Shown here in pieces: positions 1 through 8,367 of a stretch of DNA of 37,466 nt. Where the stretch lies: assembly GCF_026410305.1 (NCBI RefSeq), contig NZ_JAPMLQ010000015.1, positions 1-37,466 of the forward strand, written 5' to 3'. The notes beneath the pieces are model-generated. The model had not been told where the DNA came from and did not search any database. It was given only the letters and a program-made list of their open reading frames with translations. The DNA is from Sulfitobacter sp. F26204. GTDB lineage: Bacteria > Pseudomonadota > Alphaproteobacteria > Rhodobacterales > Rhodobacteraceae. Numbering within the stretch: position 1 is the stretch's first letter; each line of letters begins with the position of its first letter. Position numbers and translations under genes: made by a program.

Positions 1-3000
1 GGCGCAGTGGCCTCAGTTACCGTCAGCGGATCGCCGTTCGGATCAGTGTCGTTGCCCAGCACGTCGATGGTGACGGTGTCGTCCTCATCCACATCTGCTG
101 TGTCCGGCGCGGTCACTGGTGCTTGATCACCTTCGGCAACAGTCACTGTCACCTCAGCCGTGTCGGTGTTCCCGTCGGGATCCGTGACGGTGTAGGTGAT
201 CGTGTCTTCGCCGAGGAACCCTTCGTCAGGTTCGTAGCTCAGCGTGCCGTCGGGGTTGATGTCGACAATGCCGTTTGGTGCGTCGGCCAGTGTCACCGTC
301 AACGGCTGCCCTTGTGGGTCGGTGTCGTTGGCAAGCACAGGGATGACCGCAGTTTCACCTGCATCCACAGAGGCTACGTCGTCAACCGCATTGGGGTTCT
401 GGTCTTCGAGTACGGTGGCGCCTGTCACGTTGACCGTAATCGTCGCCTCGGCAGTGCCACCGTTTTCGTCTGCGACAGAGTAGGTGATCGACGTCGACAC
501 GACTTCCCCGTCCGGCACGTTTGCAAAATCGCCATCGGGGTCGCGGAAGCGCACGGCGCCTGTCGGGCTGATGCGGATCTGGCCACCGGCGTCAGCGTCC
601 ACCCAGGTATTGACCAAAGACGTCTCGCCTTGGGCTGCAACAACGCTCAGCGGATCACCTTCGGGATCACTGTCGTTGCTCAACAGGTCCGTAGCACTGT
701 CGCTCAGACGGATGTTGCCACCACCATAGCCGTCGATGTCGAAGTCATAGGTATCGTCAACCGCAACAGGTACCTCATTCGCGTCGTTCGCATTGACCGT
801 AACAGTCACGGTTGATGTGTCAGAATTCCCGTCAGGGTCTTCGACCGTGTAGGTGATCGTGTCTTCCCCGGTAAAGCCAACGTCAGGCTCATAGCTCAGT
901 GTGCCATCGGGGTTGATGTCCACGATGCCGTTTGGCGCTGACGCGGATGTTACAGTCAGCGGATCGCCATTCGGATCAGTGTCGTTATCCAGCACATCGA
1001 TGGAGACAGCAGTTTCTTCATCTGTCTCTGCAACATCAGGGTTGGCGTCGGGTGCGACATCAACTTCCGGTGCTACGGTCACGGCAACTTCGGCTGTGTC
1101 CGTGAGGCCATCTTCGTCCGCTATCGTGTAAGAAATCGTATCAACACCATCAAAACCAGCGTCTGGCGTATATTCCAGCGTGCCGTCGCCGTTGATAACA
1201 ACTGTACCGTTGGGCGCAGTTGCGGCGGTCACGGTCAAATCATCACCGTCCACATCACTGTCGTTGCCCAGCACATCAATGGTCACCGGTGTCTCAAACG
1301 CTGTGTCATCGCTGTCGTCAACTGCCACGGGGGCGTCGTTGACGGGGGCTACGGTCACAGCGACCTCGCCTGTGTCGGTGTTCCCGGCAGGGTCTTCAAC
1401 CGTGTAGGTGATCGTTGCGTCGCCGTTGAAGTCAGGCGCTGGCGTGAAGACAACTTCGTTGCCCACAACTCCGACAGTGCCCTGATCGGCAGGCACAGTT
1501 GCACCTGTCACGGTCAGCGGATCGTCATCTGGATCGGTGTCGTTGCCGACAACGTCGATGGTCACGGGTGTGTCTTCGTCCGTGGTGGCAACATCGTCAA
1601 CAGCGGTTGGTGCGTCAGCGACAGGCGCCACGTCAACAGTTACCGTGCCTGTGTCAGTCAGACCGTCGGGGTCCTCGACAGTGTAGGTGATCGTTGCGTC
1701 GCCGGTGAAGTCCGGTGCAGGCGTGAAGACAACTTCGTTGCCCACAACTTCAACGATACCCTGATCGGCAGGCACAGTTGCACCTGTCACAGTCAGCGGA
1801 TCGCCGTCCACGTCGGTGTCGTTGGCAACAACGTCGATGGTCACGGGGGTGTCCTCAGGTGTGCTGTCGCTGTCGTCCACTGCCACTGGGGCGTCGTTGA
1901 CGGGGGCTACGGTGACAGCGACCTCGCCTGTGTCGGTGTTCCCGGCAGGGTCTTCAACCGTGTAGGTGATCGTTGCATCGCCGTTGAAGTCAGGCGCCGG
2001 CGTGAAGACAACCTCGTTGCCCACAACTTCGACAGTGCCCTGATCGGCAGGCACGGTGGCATCTGCCACGGTCAGCGGATCGCCATTTGCATCTGTATCA
2101 TTGGCCACAACGTCGATAGTGACTGTGCCATCCTCGTCGACATCCGCGACATCATCTACAGCAACTGGTGCTACATCTTGAGGGTCTGTAATGATTTGTT
2201 CGATCCCTTCGAAGGTCAGCGAAGTGCCGTCCGCAAAGGTGACCGTACCAGCCGTCGCACCCGCATCGTTTGGATCCTCGGCTTGCACTATCGTGACATC
2301 GCCCGCGCCGCGCAGGTCCAGAACATCAAGGTCTGTGTTTTCGTCAGGGCCATTGCCCCCGTCGATCACATCACCCGCGCCGTCTTCTGCGCTTGAGACG
2401 ACAAATGTGTCGTTGCCGTCCTGGCCGGACATTGCGTCACTGTCGGCACCGCCCTCGATGGTGTCGTCGCCGCCACCGCCAAAGATCGTGTCGTCGCCTT
2501 CGCCACCATCCAACGCGTCGTCACCAGTGGACTCATCGGGGCCGGCTGCTACTAACGAAACCGTATCAAGCAGTGGACCATATGCGTTGTTGTCGCCGGT
2601 TTCGCGGAAGCTCAGCGTTTGGGGGCCACCGTCGCCGACGACCTGTAGGTTGAATTCGCTCCATTCACCGGCGGCAGGTGTAACTGTCGCGACATATTGG
2701 TTGTCCCAGTAGACATCGATTGATTCAGCATCGCTGGAAGGACGCTGCTGCGCAACGAAGCTCAGATCATACGTTTGGCCGTCGACCGTATCGACAGTCT
2801 GCTCAAGCCTGTCCCTTCCCGCAGAAGATCCAAAGACGTCCAGTTCAACAAAGTTGCTGCCAGTGTCTGCGCTCACAGATCCGGGCCTTGCCGGATCCTC
2901 ATATCCGTTGCCCCATGATTCCAGCGTACCGCCGTTACCGTTGGACCACCCATCAATGGATGCAGCAGCGTTGAAAGTTCCATTTGGAGTGCCGGCTTCA

Positions 3001-4049
3001 AGGCTGCCGTTGATCAGAAGGTTGCCCGGTGTATCTGCCCCACTGTCACCATAGATGACATCATCTCCTGAGCCGCCTTCGACGGTATCATCGTCCGCGC
3101 CACCGACCAGCGTGTCATTGTCCGCGCCGCCTTCAATGCTGTCGTTGCCAGTGCCGCCGTCAAGTGTGTCGGAGCCATCACCACCAGCAAGGGTATCGTT
3201 GTCCGAACCGCCACTAAGGAAGTCATTACCAATACCGCCAGATATGTTGTCGTCGCCGGCGTCACCTGCGATCGTGTCGTTACCGGAGCCACCATCAGCT
3301 TCATCATTGCCGGTGCCCAGCGTAATGTTGTCACGACCAGTTCCACCCAGAACAGTATCGTTTCCCGCGCCTGCACGCACGACGTCATCGCCCGCACCTG
3401 CGTCGATAACATCCGCACCGCCCGCATCGGACGTGCTGCTGTTTTGCGTATCGCCTGTGGGGCTCACTGTTGTCACAGTCACATTGTCATACAGGACCTG
3501 ACCTGGCGCATAGACCGCTTGACCCGAATACAGACGTACGACAATTTCGCCGCCAGCTGCGGCCCCGGCTGGTGCCGTGATGCTGACTGGCGTCATGTCA
3601 AGGGGGCCGTTAAATTCATTTTGAACGGAGGCAATCTGTGTCAGGTTGCCAGATGCATCTTTGACAAAAATGGCAAAACCAAAACTGCTCAGCTGAGTCG
3701 TCGCAGAGCCTACGTCGACTGTCATAGTGTAAGACTGCGTTGGGTCGTAGGTCGCGCCTGTATCTTGGCTAATATAGTTATTGAAATTTAGCGGGTTCAT
3801 ATACTGAGCAGCGCCATCAGTATTGATGTTCGTCGGGATAAACTGGCCCGTGCTGTCGGTCGTGGCGCTGGTCCATCCTGCCGGAAGGCCGCCCTCGAAA
3901 CCCGAAGCCAGGTCGTTTCCTTCAAAGGAACCGTTCGCTACAATATTATCACCGGTGATGACATCGTTACCGCTGCCGCCGTTGAGAATATCGCTGCCGA
4001 TACCACCCTCGATATCTTCGTTGCGGCCTGAGCCAGTCAAATTAGCCAT
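1..4049 (-). CDS. Giant RTX / bacterial Ig-like repeat surface protein, partial (C-terminus beyond left edge)
   Basis: This is an open minus-strand frame of 1349 codons from an ATG at 4049, behind a good AAAGGA ribosome site, to the window edge. It has no N-terminal signal peptide, as expected for type I secretion with a C-terminal signal (not visible). In order: a short RTX stretch (GGxGxD type, about 3975-4034); a beta-sandwich module starting NGSFE (to about 3450); a long RTX cluster (about 3040-3425); a second NGS-type module with a VELD motif (about 2570-3030); a third RTX cluster (about 2400-2530); then eight Ig/cadherin-like repeats of about 93-110 residues (APVAVDD...DEDTPVTIDVxxNDTDxxGDPLTV type, about 1-2190). 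RTX nonapeptides bind calcium and fold outside the cell. Such proteins act as adhesins or biofilm/matrix proteins; the specific ligand is unknown. The many plus-strand open frames over this region are shadows of the Asp/Gly-rich reading frame. Confidence 0.9.
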   Translation of the reverse strand, partial: MANLTGSGRNEDIEGGIGSDILNGGSGNDVITGDNIVANGSFEGNDLASGFEGGLPAGWTSATTDSTGQFIPTNINTDGAAQYMNPLNFNNYISQDTGATYDPTQSYTMTVDVGSATTQLSSFGFAIFVKDASGNLTQIASVQNEFNGPLDMTPVSITAPAGAAAGGEIVVRLYSGQAVYAPGQVLYDNVTVTTVSPTGDTQNSSTSDAGGADVIDAGAGDDVVRAGAGNDTVLGGTGRDNITLGTGNDEADGGSGNDTIAGDAGDDNISGGIGNDFLSGGSDNDTLAGGDGSDTLDGGTGNDSIEGGADNDTLVGGADDDTVEGGSGDDVIYGDSGADTPGNLLINGSLEAGTPNGTFNAAASIDGWSNGNGGTLESWGNGYEDPARPGSVSADTGSNFVELDVFGSSAGRDRLEQTVDTVDGQTYDLSFVAQQRPSSDAESIDVYWDNQYVATVTPAAGEWSEFNLQVVGDGGPQTLSFRETGDNNAYGPLLDTVSLVAAGPDESTGDDALDGGEGDDTIFGGGGDDTIEGGADSDAMSGQDGNDTFVVSSAEDGAGDVIDGGNGPDENTDLDVLDLRGAGDVTIVQAEDPNDAGATAGTVTFADGTSLTFEGIEQIITDPQDVAPVAVDDVADVDEDGTVTIDVVANDTDANGDPLTVADATVPADQGTVEVVGNEVVFTPAPDFNGDATITYTVEDPAGNTDTGEVAVTVAPVNDAPVAVDDSDSTPEDTPVTIDVVANDTDVDGDPLTVTGATVPADQGIVEVVGNEVVFTPAPDFTGDATITYTVEDPDGLTDTGTVTVDVAPVADAPTAVDDVATTDEDTPVTIDVVGNDTDPDDDPLTVTGATVPADQGTVGVVGNEVVFTPAPDFNGDATITYTVEDPAGNTDTGEVAVTVAPVNDAPVAVDDSDDTAFETPVTIDVLGNDSDVDGDDLTVTAATAPNGTVVINGDGTLEYTPDAGFDGVDTISYTIADEDGLTDTAEVAVTVAPEVDVAPDANPDVAETDEETAVSIDVLDNDTDPNGDPLTVTSASAPNGIVDINPDGTLSYEPDVGFTGEDTITYTVEDPDGNSDTSTVTVTVNANDANEVPVAVDDTYDFDIDGYGGGNIRLSDSATDLLSNDSDPEGDPLSVVAAQGETSLVNTWVDADAGGQIRISPTGAVRFRDPDGDFANVPDGEVVSTSITYSVADENGGTAEATITVNVTGATVLEDQNPNAVDDVASVDAGETAVIPVLANDTDPQGQPLTVTLADAPNGIVDINPDGTLSYEPDEGFLGEDTITYTVTDPDGNTDTAEVTVTVAEGDQAPVTAPDTADVDEDDTVTIDVLGNDTDPNGDPLTVTEATA
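1314..1524 (-). repeat. Near-identical internal duplication, copy 1 (in RTX/Ig gene)
   Basis: This stretch matches 1872-2082 with only scattered base differences over about 210 bp. The offset is 558 bp, i.e. 186 codons or two 93-residue Ig-like repeats. Other repeats in the gene are clearly more diverged at the DNA level, so this pair reflects recent duplication or gene conversion. Confidence 0.8.
1872..2082 (-). repeat. Near-identical internal duplication, copy 2 (in RTX/Ig gene)
   Basis: Partner of the copy at 1314-1524, in the same orientation and reading frame. The pair is a likely site for expansion or contraction of the repeat number, and for assembly error. Confidence 0.8.
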
Positions 4050-4689
4050 GATTTTAGTCCTTTCTCCATCGGCTTATCGGCCGAAACTCGTGAAATTGAT
4101 GTTGCTGAGGCAACTGTATGTTAAGGGGGGAACGCGCCACTTACCGTATGTCGAAATGTTCCGGTCGAGCAGTCGAGATACGCGTCGGATGAGCGCATTA
4201 AGCTAGGGTTGCACGCATGCAGGCTCGATCTGCCGACTTCGCAGAGATCACAGTTATAGCGTTAGCCCTGCCTCCGCGCGGCATAAGCGATGCAGCAAAC
4301 GGCATCTTTGCGTACTCAACTTTTTTCAAGGTAATCACCCGTTCCATACTAGACGCCCCCACGTCCGGCTCTCATGCTGTACAAAACCTTAACAACCCGC
4401 AAGAGGCGCATTTCGCTGAGTGAGATGGAATTTTGAAATTTGCCGTGATTGTGTCAAAATGTTAACCAGCATCTGACAGAGGGGCGGTGGAATTTTGGCG
4501 AGGGAAGGGCCGAGCGTTTACCAGTTACTTTGTATATTTTGAAGGCGATGCCAAAAATTTGAGCGTTTTTGAATCCATGTAAAATGCGAATGATCTGCAC
4601 CGTCAAGTTTCCTGCTTTCTGAACAGAGTGTTTCCAAATTCCCCCTAATGTTTTGCAGGGAAATCTACCGTGGCGTGAATTAGAGAAGC
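4050..4689. other. 640-bp gap without a supported gene
   Basis: This lies between the start of the RTX gene (reading left) and the end of the IclR-like gene (also reading left), so it should hold the RTX gene's promoter and leader. Two small open frames (4217-4423 plus, 4454-4693 minus with a TTG start) have no recognisable domain and no convincing ribosome site. No clear promoter hexamers, tRNA or terminator were found by eye. Confidence 0.5.
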
Positions 4690-5403
4690 TCAAACGTGAA
4701 AAAGCGCTATGTTGGTACCGTTCAAATTGGATTCTATCCTGCTAAAAATAGAATCAACGTCCAAAGTCGCACCCTTTTTGGAGCGCAGCCGAAGGCTGAA
4801 ACCTGGCTGGCTGTTCAAGGTAACGGCGAGGCATATACTGGCCTCGTCGGCTTTAATGATTGGTCCTTTTTTGCGGATACGATCCAGCGTATCACTGTGG
4901 TGGCCCGCCACAATTCTTAACCGCTCGCTCGGAGTGCACATCAATGCATAGGCACGCAGAATTCGGGTGATGTCCGTCTTTTTCAAACTAAGCTGCGCCG
5001 CGCGCGCCATGCTGTCGTCAAGCAGTGATAGATCGTTCCTTTGATAGTCGGCTTTGTTCGTACTTTCAAAAACTTCAAAAGTGTCTCGGTGTGTAAACCC
5101 AGCCAAGCAGACATGTGCATCAAAGGTGTGTTCTAAATCGAGCATGGTCTGTGCAATTGGTTGCGCATTTTCAAAGCTGCTTGACCCGTTGATCAACTGG
5201 GCGACCTTGTCATGGGTTGCGACAAAGGCGTTGTCGCCCAACCGCATCCTGATCCAACCCGACGCCCGCAAAGCTGCCAGCGCTCGCCAGACCGCAGCGC
5301 GGCTAAAGGAACATTGCTCGGTGACTTGCGACAACGTGACTGGACCCGACAGACACACAATGTCGAGGACAGTCAGCACCCGCGCCGTCGGCCCATCTTT
5401 CAC
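4690..5403 (-). CDS. IclR-like winged-helix transcriptional regulator
   Basis: A 237-residue protein. Residues about 5-60 form an N-terminal winged helix of IclR type (RVLTVLDIV...LSQVTEQCSFSRAAVWRALAAL...GWI). The remaining 170 or so residues match the length of an IclR ligand-binding domain, but its sequence is diverged and the effector cannot be guessed. The start is GTG at 5403; the ribosome site is weak. It is divergent from the Hint/NusA-like operon at 5634, and the AT-rich intergenic region contains palindromes that could be its operator, so control of that operon and of itself is a reasonable inference. Family call fairly sure, target unproven. Confidence 0.7.
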   Translation of the reverse strand: MKDGPTARVLTVLDIVCLSGPVTLSQVTEQCSFSRAAVWRALAALRASGWIRMRLGDNAFVATHDKVAQLINGSSSFENAQPIAQTMLDLEHTFDAHVCLAGFTHRDTFEVFESTNKADYQRNDLSLLDDSMARAAQLSLKKTDITRILRAYALMCTPSERLRIVAGHHSDTLDRIRKKGPIIKADEASICLAVTLNSQPGFSLRLRSKKGATLDVDSIFSRIESNLNGTNIALFHV

Positions 5404-5559
5404 GACGCAGTTTCTTTGGTAGGTGGTTCCTGCGTTATGAGGTGCACTGTTCTATCCTAAAGGTCACCGCTCCAATCAAGACTTTGATCTCCACAGAGCG
5501 GTCCGCTTTGAACGGTGCGGCACCAACAGGTGTGAATTTGCTTTGTGGTTTCAAACTAC

Positions 5560-5580
5560 ACAAATTTGTCAAAATTTGAA
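5560..5580. promoter_or_regulatory. Palindromic AT-rich site, possible regulator operator
   Basis: A perfect 10-bp palindrome ACAAATTTGT (5560-5569) is followed directly by an imperfect one, TCAAAATTTGA (5569-5579). Both lie between the divergent IclR-like and Hint genes. The position suits an operator, but no experiment or consensus ties it to the IclR-like protein. Confidence 0.35.
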
Positions 5581-5633
5581 CACTTAAAATAGTTAACACG
5601 GTTTCAAGGTCAATATGTAAAAGGTTAGAAACA

Positions 5634-6734
5634 TTGGAAGAGTTGATCGTAAACGGCGACTTTGAAAGTCCAGGTTACTCTGGCGGCTTCGTCAATGTAA
5701 ACAATTACGGCGCATGGTTTGGCAACGACATCGAAGTCGGTGACGAAAACTTTTATTTTGCGGGCGGTTCTACAACCAACTCTGTCGTTGAACTTGACGG
5801 ATTTGCCGGCCAATCGACCACCTTGCAGCAGGATTTCTTTGTCAGTGGTGACGACCGAAACGGTGAGCTTAGCTTTGACATTGGCGGGCGCAATACCGCG
5901 GCGGCGATGGACAATGTGTATGTGCAGATCACAAATCCCAGCGGGCAGTTGATTTTCAGCCAAACTGTAGCACCAGCAACCTCCGGCAGTTTCACCACCT
6001 TTACGTTCCCCGTGTCATTCGGGCCCGAAGGGACATATTCAATTGCCTTCATTGAACAGGGCACGAACAATGCCTTGGGTACTGTCCTTGATAACGTATC
6101 ACTGATGGTTTGCTATGCGTCGGGCACAAAGATTGCGACCCCCCAGGGCGACAGGCACATCGAAGACCTCAGGGTTGGCGATCTTGTCACTGTGGCAGAT
6201 GGTCCCGCACAGCCCATCAAATGGATCGGGTCCAAAAAACTGTCTTGTCGCAATCTGGCGGCCAAGCCGGAGTTGAGACCTATTCTGATCCGCGCAAATG
6301 CTTTGGGCCCGGGTGTCCCGCTGCGTGATCTTCTGGTTTCGCCTCAGCATCGGATGTTGGTGCGGTCCAAGGTGTCACAAAGGGTGCTCGGGGATTACGA
6401 GACTTTGATTCCGGCCAAAAAGCTCACTTCTTTGCCGGGTGTCGAAGTAATGGAGACCGCAGATGGGGTCGAGTATTTTCACTTCGCCTTGGATCAACAT
6501 GCCATTGTTTGTGCCGAAGGGGCCTTGTCTGAATCTCTCTATCTTGGGCCGCAAGCTCTTTTGGCGCTGTCACCGGAGGCCCGCCAGGAACTTCGTAGTC
6601 TGTTCCCGGAATTGAATATCCCCCACGTGCGCCCAAAAACCGCGCGCCCGTTTCATTCACGCACACGGGATATTAACGAGCTGTGCATGCGTCTGACCAA
6701 AAATCAAAAGCCGGCATTGGAGTTGGCAGCATGA
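5634..6734 (+). CDS. Hint (Hedgehog/intein) domain protein with N-terminal beta-sandwich module
   Basis: A 366-residue protein. Residues 1-157 resemble the NGDFE...VELD...DNVSL module also present in the RTX protein at 1-4049. Residues about 159-310 form a Hint_2-type domain: Cys160 at the start of the autoprocessing block (CYASGTKIATPQGDR), the VGDLV turn, SPQHR (236-240), and the histidines of YFHFALDQHAIV (281-292). Hint domains cleave or rearrange their own peptide bonds. In Rhodobacteraceae they are common on exported RTX-type proteins, but their biological role is not settled. The start is TTG at 5634 with AAGG upstream and no in-frame ATG before it. The stop overlaps the next start (ATGA), so the following gene is translationally coupled. 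Confidence 0.85.
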   Translation: MEELIVNGDFESPGYSGGFVNVNNYGAWFGNDIEVGDENFYFAGGSTTNSVVELDGFAGQSTTLQQDFFVSGDDRNGELSFDIGGRNTAAAMDNVYVQITNPSGQLIFSQTVAPATSGSFTTFTFPVSFGPEGTYSIAFIEQGTNNALGTVLDNVSLMVCYASGTKIATPQGDRHIEDLRVGDLVTVADGPAQPIKWIGSKKLSCRNLAAKPELRPILIRANALGPGVPLRDLLVSPQHRMLVRSKVSQRVLGDYETLIPAKKLTSLPGVEVMETADGVEYFHFALDQHAIVCAEGALSESLYLGPQALLALSPEARQELRSLFPELNIPHVRPKTARPFHSRTRDINELCMRLTKNQKPALELAA

Positions 6735-7150
6735 CACCGGATCCAGTTCTTAGGGTGGACGGGGCGTTTGATGCCCAAAACCCCGGCGCTCTGTTGGCGT
6801 TTGCCCGCAAAAAGTCGAATAAATCCGGCATACCTGTCACACAGGTCATTGCAGAAATTGAAGCGGCTTATGTCAGGGAAGCTGAAGCAACCTATGGCAC
6901 GAAATTCGAGTTTTGGGCGCGCCTTAGGCAAGACGGACACGTTGTTCTCGCGCAGGTATTGAAAGTTGTAAAAATCGTGAAGGATAACCACCGTGAAGTC
7001 TCATTGAAGAATGCGCGATTGCAGAATTCTGCTGTACATCCGGGGCAGTACTTTGTGAAAAATCTCAAACCCATTCATCCTGTTGAGTTTTCAAAACACC
7101 TGCGGTCTTCGCAAAACTCAATTTCAAATTTAAAAATTTCCGTAATTTAG
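6731..7150 (+). CDS. Stand-alone NusA N-terminal-domain-like protein
   Basis: A 139-residue protein. Residues about 25-125 resemble the RNA-polymerase-binding N-terminal domain of NusA: a helical start (AFARKKS...TQVIAEIEAAYVREAEATYG), a strand block (FWARLRQDGHVVLAQVLKVVKIV), then EVSLKNAR, a short loop, PGQYFVKNL and KPI. The S1 and KH RNA-binding domains of full NusA (about 500 residues) are absent. The start at 6731 was preferred over an upstream in-frame ATG (6683) because it overlaps the Hint gene's stop as ATGA. It may bind RNA polymerase or antagonise NusA, but that is inference; the resemblance was seen by eye only. It forms a two-gene operon with the Hint gene. Confidence 0.6.
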   Translation: MTPDPVLRVDGAFDAQNPGALLAFARKKSNKSGIPVTQVIAEIEAAYVREAEATYGTKFEFWARLRQDGHVVLAQVLKVVKIVKDNHREVSLKNARLQNSAVHPGQYFVKNLKPIHPVEFSKHLRSSQNSISNLKISVI

Positions 7151-7174
7151 CGGGGTGATCCAAGCTTTCGACAT

Positions 7175-7216
7175 CACCGATGGTGTAGATAGTTTAACAA
7201 CCTTTGGTTGTCCATC
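7175..7216. terminator. Nested hairpins, possible weak terminator
   Basis: An inner perfect stem ACAACC/GGTTGT (7197-7202 with 7206-7211) sits inside an outer GATGG/CCATC pairing (7179-7183 with 7212-7216). CACC/GGTG (7175-7185) offers an alternative hairpin. There is no T-tract, so it may be a weak terminator or a structured RNA 3' end of the Hint/NusA-like transcript. The rest of the 306-bp gap to 7456 holds only the MazE promoter and operator described separately. Confidence 0.3.
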
Positions 7217-7372
7217 GTCAGGGTATTTAAGACCACTGGCCGTTTAAACCAGGGGAATGTTTGGCTTAACTGGTTCGATTAATTTTACGGCGGGCCGTCC
7301 GTGATGCAAGCGTAGCACTTGGAGTGTCTTTCGTTTTGGTAGAAATCAGAAGCCAAGTAGGTCAGTGCTTAT

Positions 7373-7411
7373 TATAATGACAACACTGAGTGTATCAACA
7401 ATGTTGATACA
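7373..7411 (+). promoter_or_regulatory. mazEF promoter and palindromic operator
   Basis: A perfect -10 hexamer TATAAT lies at 7373-7378. It is followed by a perfect inverted repeat: arm TGTATCAACA at 7391-7400, one central base, and its exact reverse complement at 7402-7411. The antitoxin gene starts 45 bp downstream. MazE-type antitoxins bind such palindromes to repress their own operon, so this is the expected autoregulatory operator. No good -35 is visible. Confidence 0.6.
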
Positions 7412-7456
7412 GTCTTGCATTACTCCCATATCTTGAGTCCAATCTGAGGATAACAG

Positions 7457-7699
7457 ATGCGTGTTGTTGTAAAAAAATGGGGCAACAGTGCCTCGGTGCG
7501 AATACCTGCGGCGATTATGCAGGCCGCGAAGCTGTCGCTCGACACACCGGTCGATATACGCGAAGAAAACGGACGTATCAATATCGAGCCGGATCAATCG
7601 CCAGAGTTTTTGCTGGACGATTTGTTGGATGGCATCACCAGCGAAAACACCCACGAAGCAATCGAAACCGGTGAACCATTAGGCCGAGAAACGTTCTGA
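7457..7699 (+). CDS. mazE: MazE-type antitoxin (AbrB/SpoVT fold)
   Basis: An 80-residue protein. Residues 1-45 are a typical swapped-hairpin DNA-binding domain (MRVVVKKWGNSASVRIPAAI...ENGRINI). The acidic tail (about 46-80, ending EPLGRETF) is the toxin-binding part. It neutralises the MazF-like toxin encoded one base downstream of its stop and should repress the operon through the palindrome at 7391-7411. Start ATG is preceded by GAGGATAACAG. Family call is confident. Confidence 0.9.
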   Translation: MRVVVKKWGNSASVRIPAAIMQAAKLSLDTPVDIREENGRINIEPDQSPEFLLDDLLDGITSENTHEAIETGEPLGRETF

Positions 7700-7700
7700 T

Positions 7701-8198
7701 ATGGCCTACATTCCAGAGGCCAGCGACATCGTCTGGCTGCAGTTCAATCCACAAGCGGGACACGAGCAAGCCGTACATCGTCCGGCGCTCGTCTTGAGCC
7801 CGGCGAAGTACAAAAAGATTGCCTTTATGCTCTGTTGTCCGATGACAACCCAGATAAAAGGATATCCGTTCGAAGTGGTCATCAAAGGCTCACAAACCAG
7901 TGCAGCGCTTGCTGATCAGGTCAAGAGCCTTGATTGGAAGGTCAGAAAAGCAAAGCGGAAGAGCCAAGTTTCCGCATCGGAGCTTGCAGTGCCCTCCGTT
8001 CCCGCTGCGGCAGCCATGAATGACCGGTTTTCCCGCCGCATGGCGGCGCAGAAATTTACGCAGTTGCAGCAATTTCCGCGCTGCAAGCGCACGCAGCACA
8101 AATCTGTCACTTCTGCTTTGGGCTCTCCTGACACCTTCGCCGCACCATCTACGAACGGTTGGTCCGAAAACGGGTGCCGTTCTCTGCGTAGAGCTTGA
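7701..8198 (+). CDS. mazF: MazF/PemK-type endoribonuclease toxin with aberrant C-terminus
   Basis: The first 95 or so residues are a standard MazF/PemK toxin: SDIVWLQFNPQAGHEQ, HRPALVLSP, CPMTTQIKGYPFEV, ALADQVKSLDW. MazF cuts single-stranded mRNA at short sequence motifs. A normal homologue ends about 15 residues after SASEL (near 7987). Here the frame instead runs into a dispersed intergenic repeat and gains about 70 unrelated, basic residues, for a total of 165 aa. The last helix of the fold is therefore probably lost or replaced, and the toxin may be inactive or altered, even though the intact antitoxin and operator remain. The frame is open, so it is annotated as a CDS rather than a pseudogene. 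Confidence 0.75.
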   Translation: MAYIPEASDIVWLQFNPQAGHEQAVHRPALVLSPAKYKKIAFMLCCPMTTQIKGYPFEVVIKGSQTSAALADQVKSLDWKVRKAKRKSQVSASELAVPSVPAAAAMNDRFSRRMAAQKFTQLQQFPRCKRTQHKSVTSALGSPDTFAAPSTNGWSENGCRSLRRA

Positions 8199-8216
8199 AC
8201 TGGCAAGACGCGGGAC
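7988..8216. repeat. Dispersed intergenic repeat, copy A
   Basis: This copy contains the marks GAATGACCGGTTTTCC (8018-8033), then AAATTTACGCAG, GCGCTGCAAGCG, and ends near AAGACGCGGGAC (8216). It is related to copy B (11020-11211), best seen by translating both on the minus strand: both give RVLP, then ER, F, RP, V, G, AKV, EP at matching spacings. It is also related to copy C (23411-23505) in plus-strand DNA. It forms the 3' end of the mazF frame and the leader of the exporter gene downstream. Confidence 0.7.
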
Positions 8217-8367
8217 GAAGTACCAATTCGCGGCGTTGGCAGAAGGTGCTGGTCAGAGGCCATTCCTTGGCATCTATGTACCACGAACAGCTTCGGTGTC
8301 GCAAACGGAAGGCCAAAGCGACAGCCGCATCGCTAGCAATGAGAAAGAAATGTCTTTCGGAGACCAA

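Noticed and set aside
123..4206. Many plus-strand open frames (e.g. 123-815, 2191-2712, 3055-3501)
   Set aside because: They are antisense shadows of the Asp/Gly-rich RTX/Ig gene on the minus strand, whose frame is unbroken and full of known repeats.
4454..4693. 79-codon minus-strand frame after the IclR-like gene
   Set aside because: TTG start overlapping the previous stop, no ribosome site, no domain and no protein-like composition.
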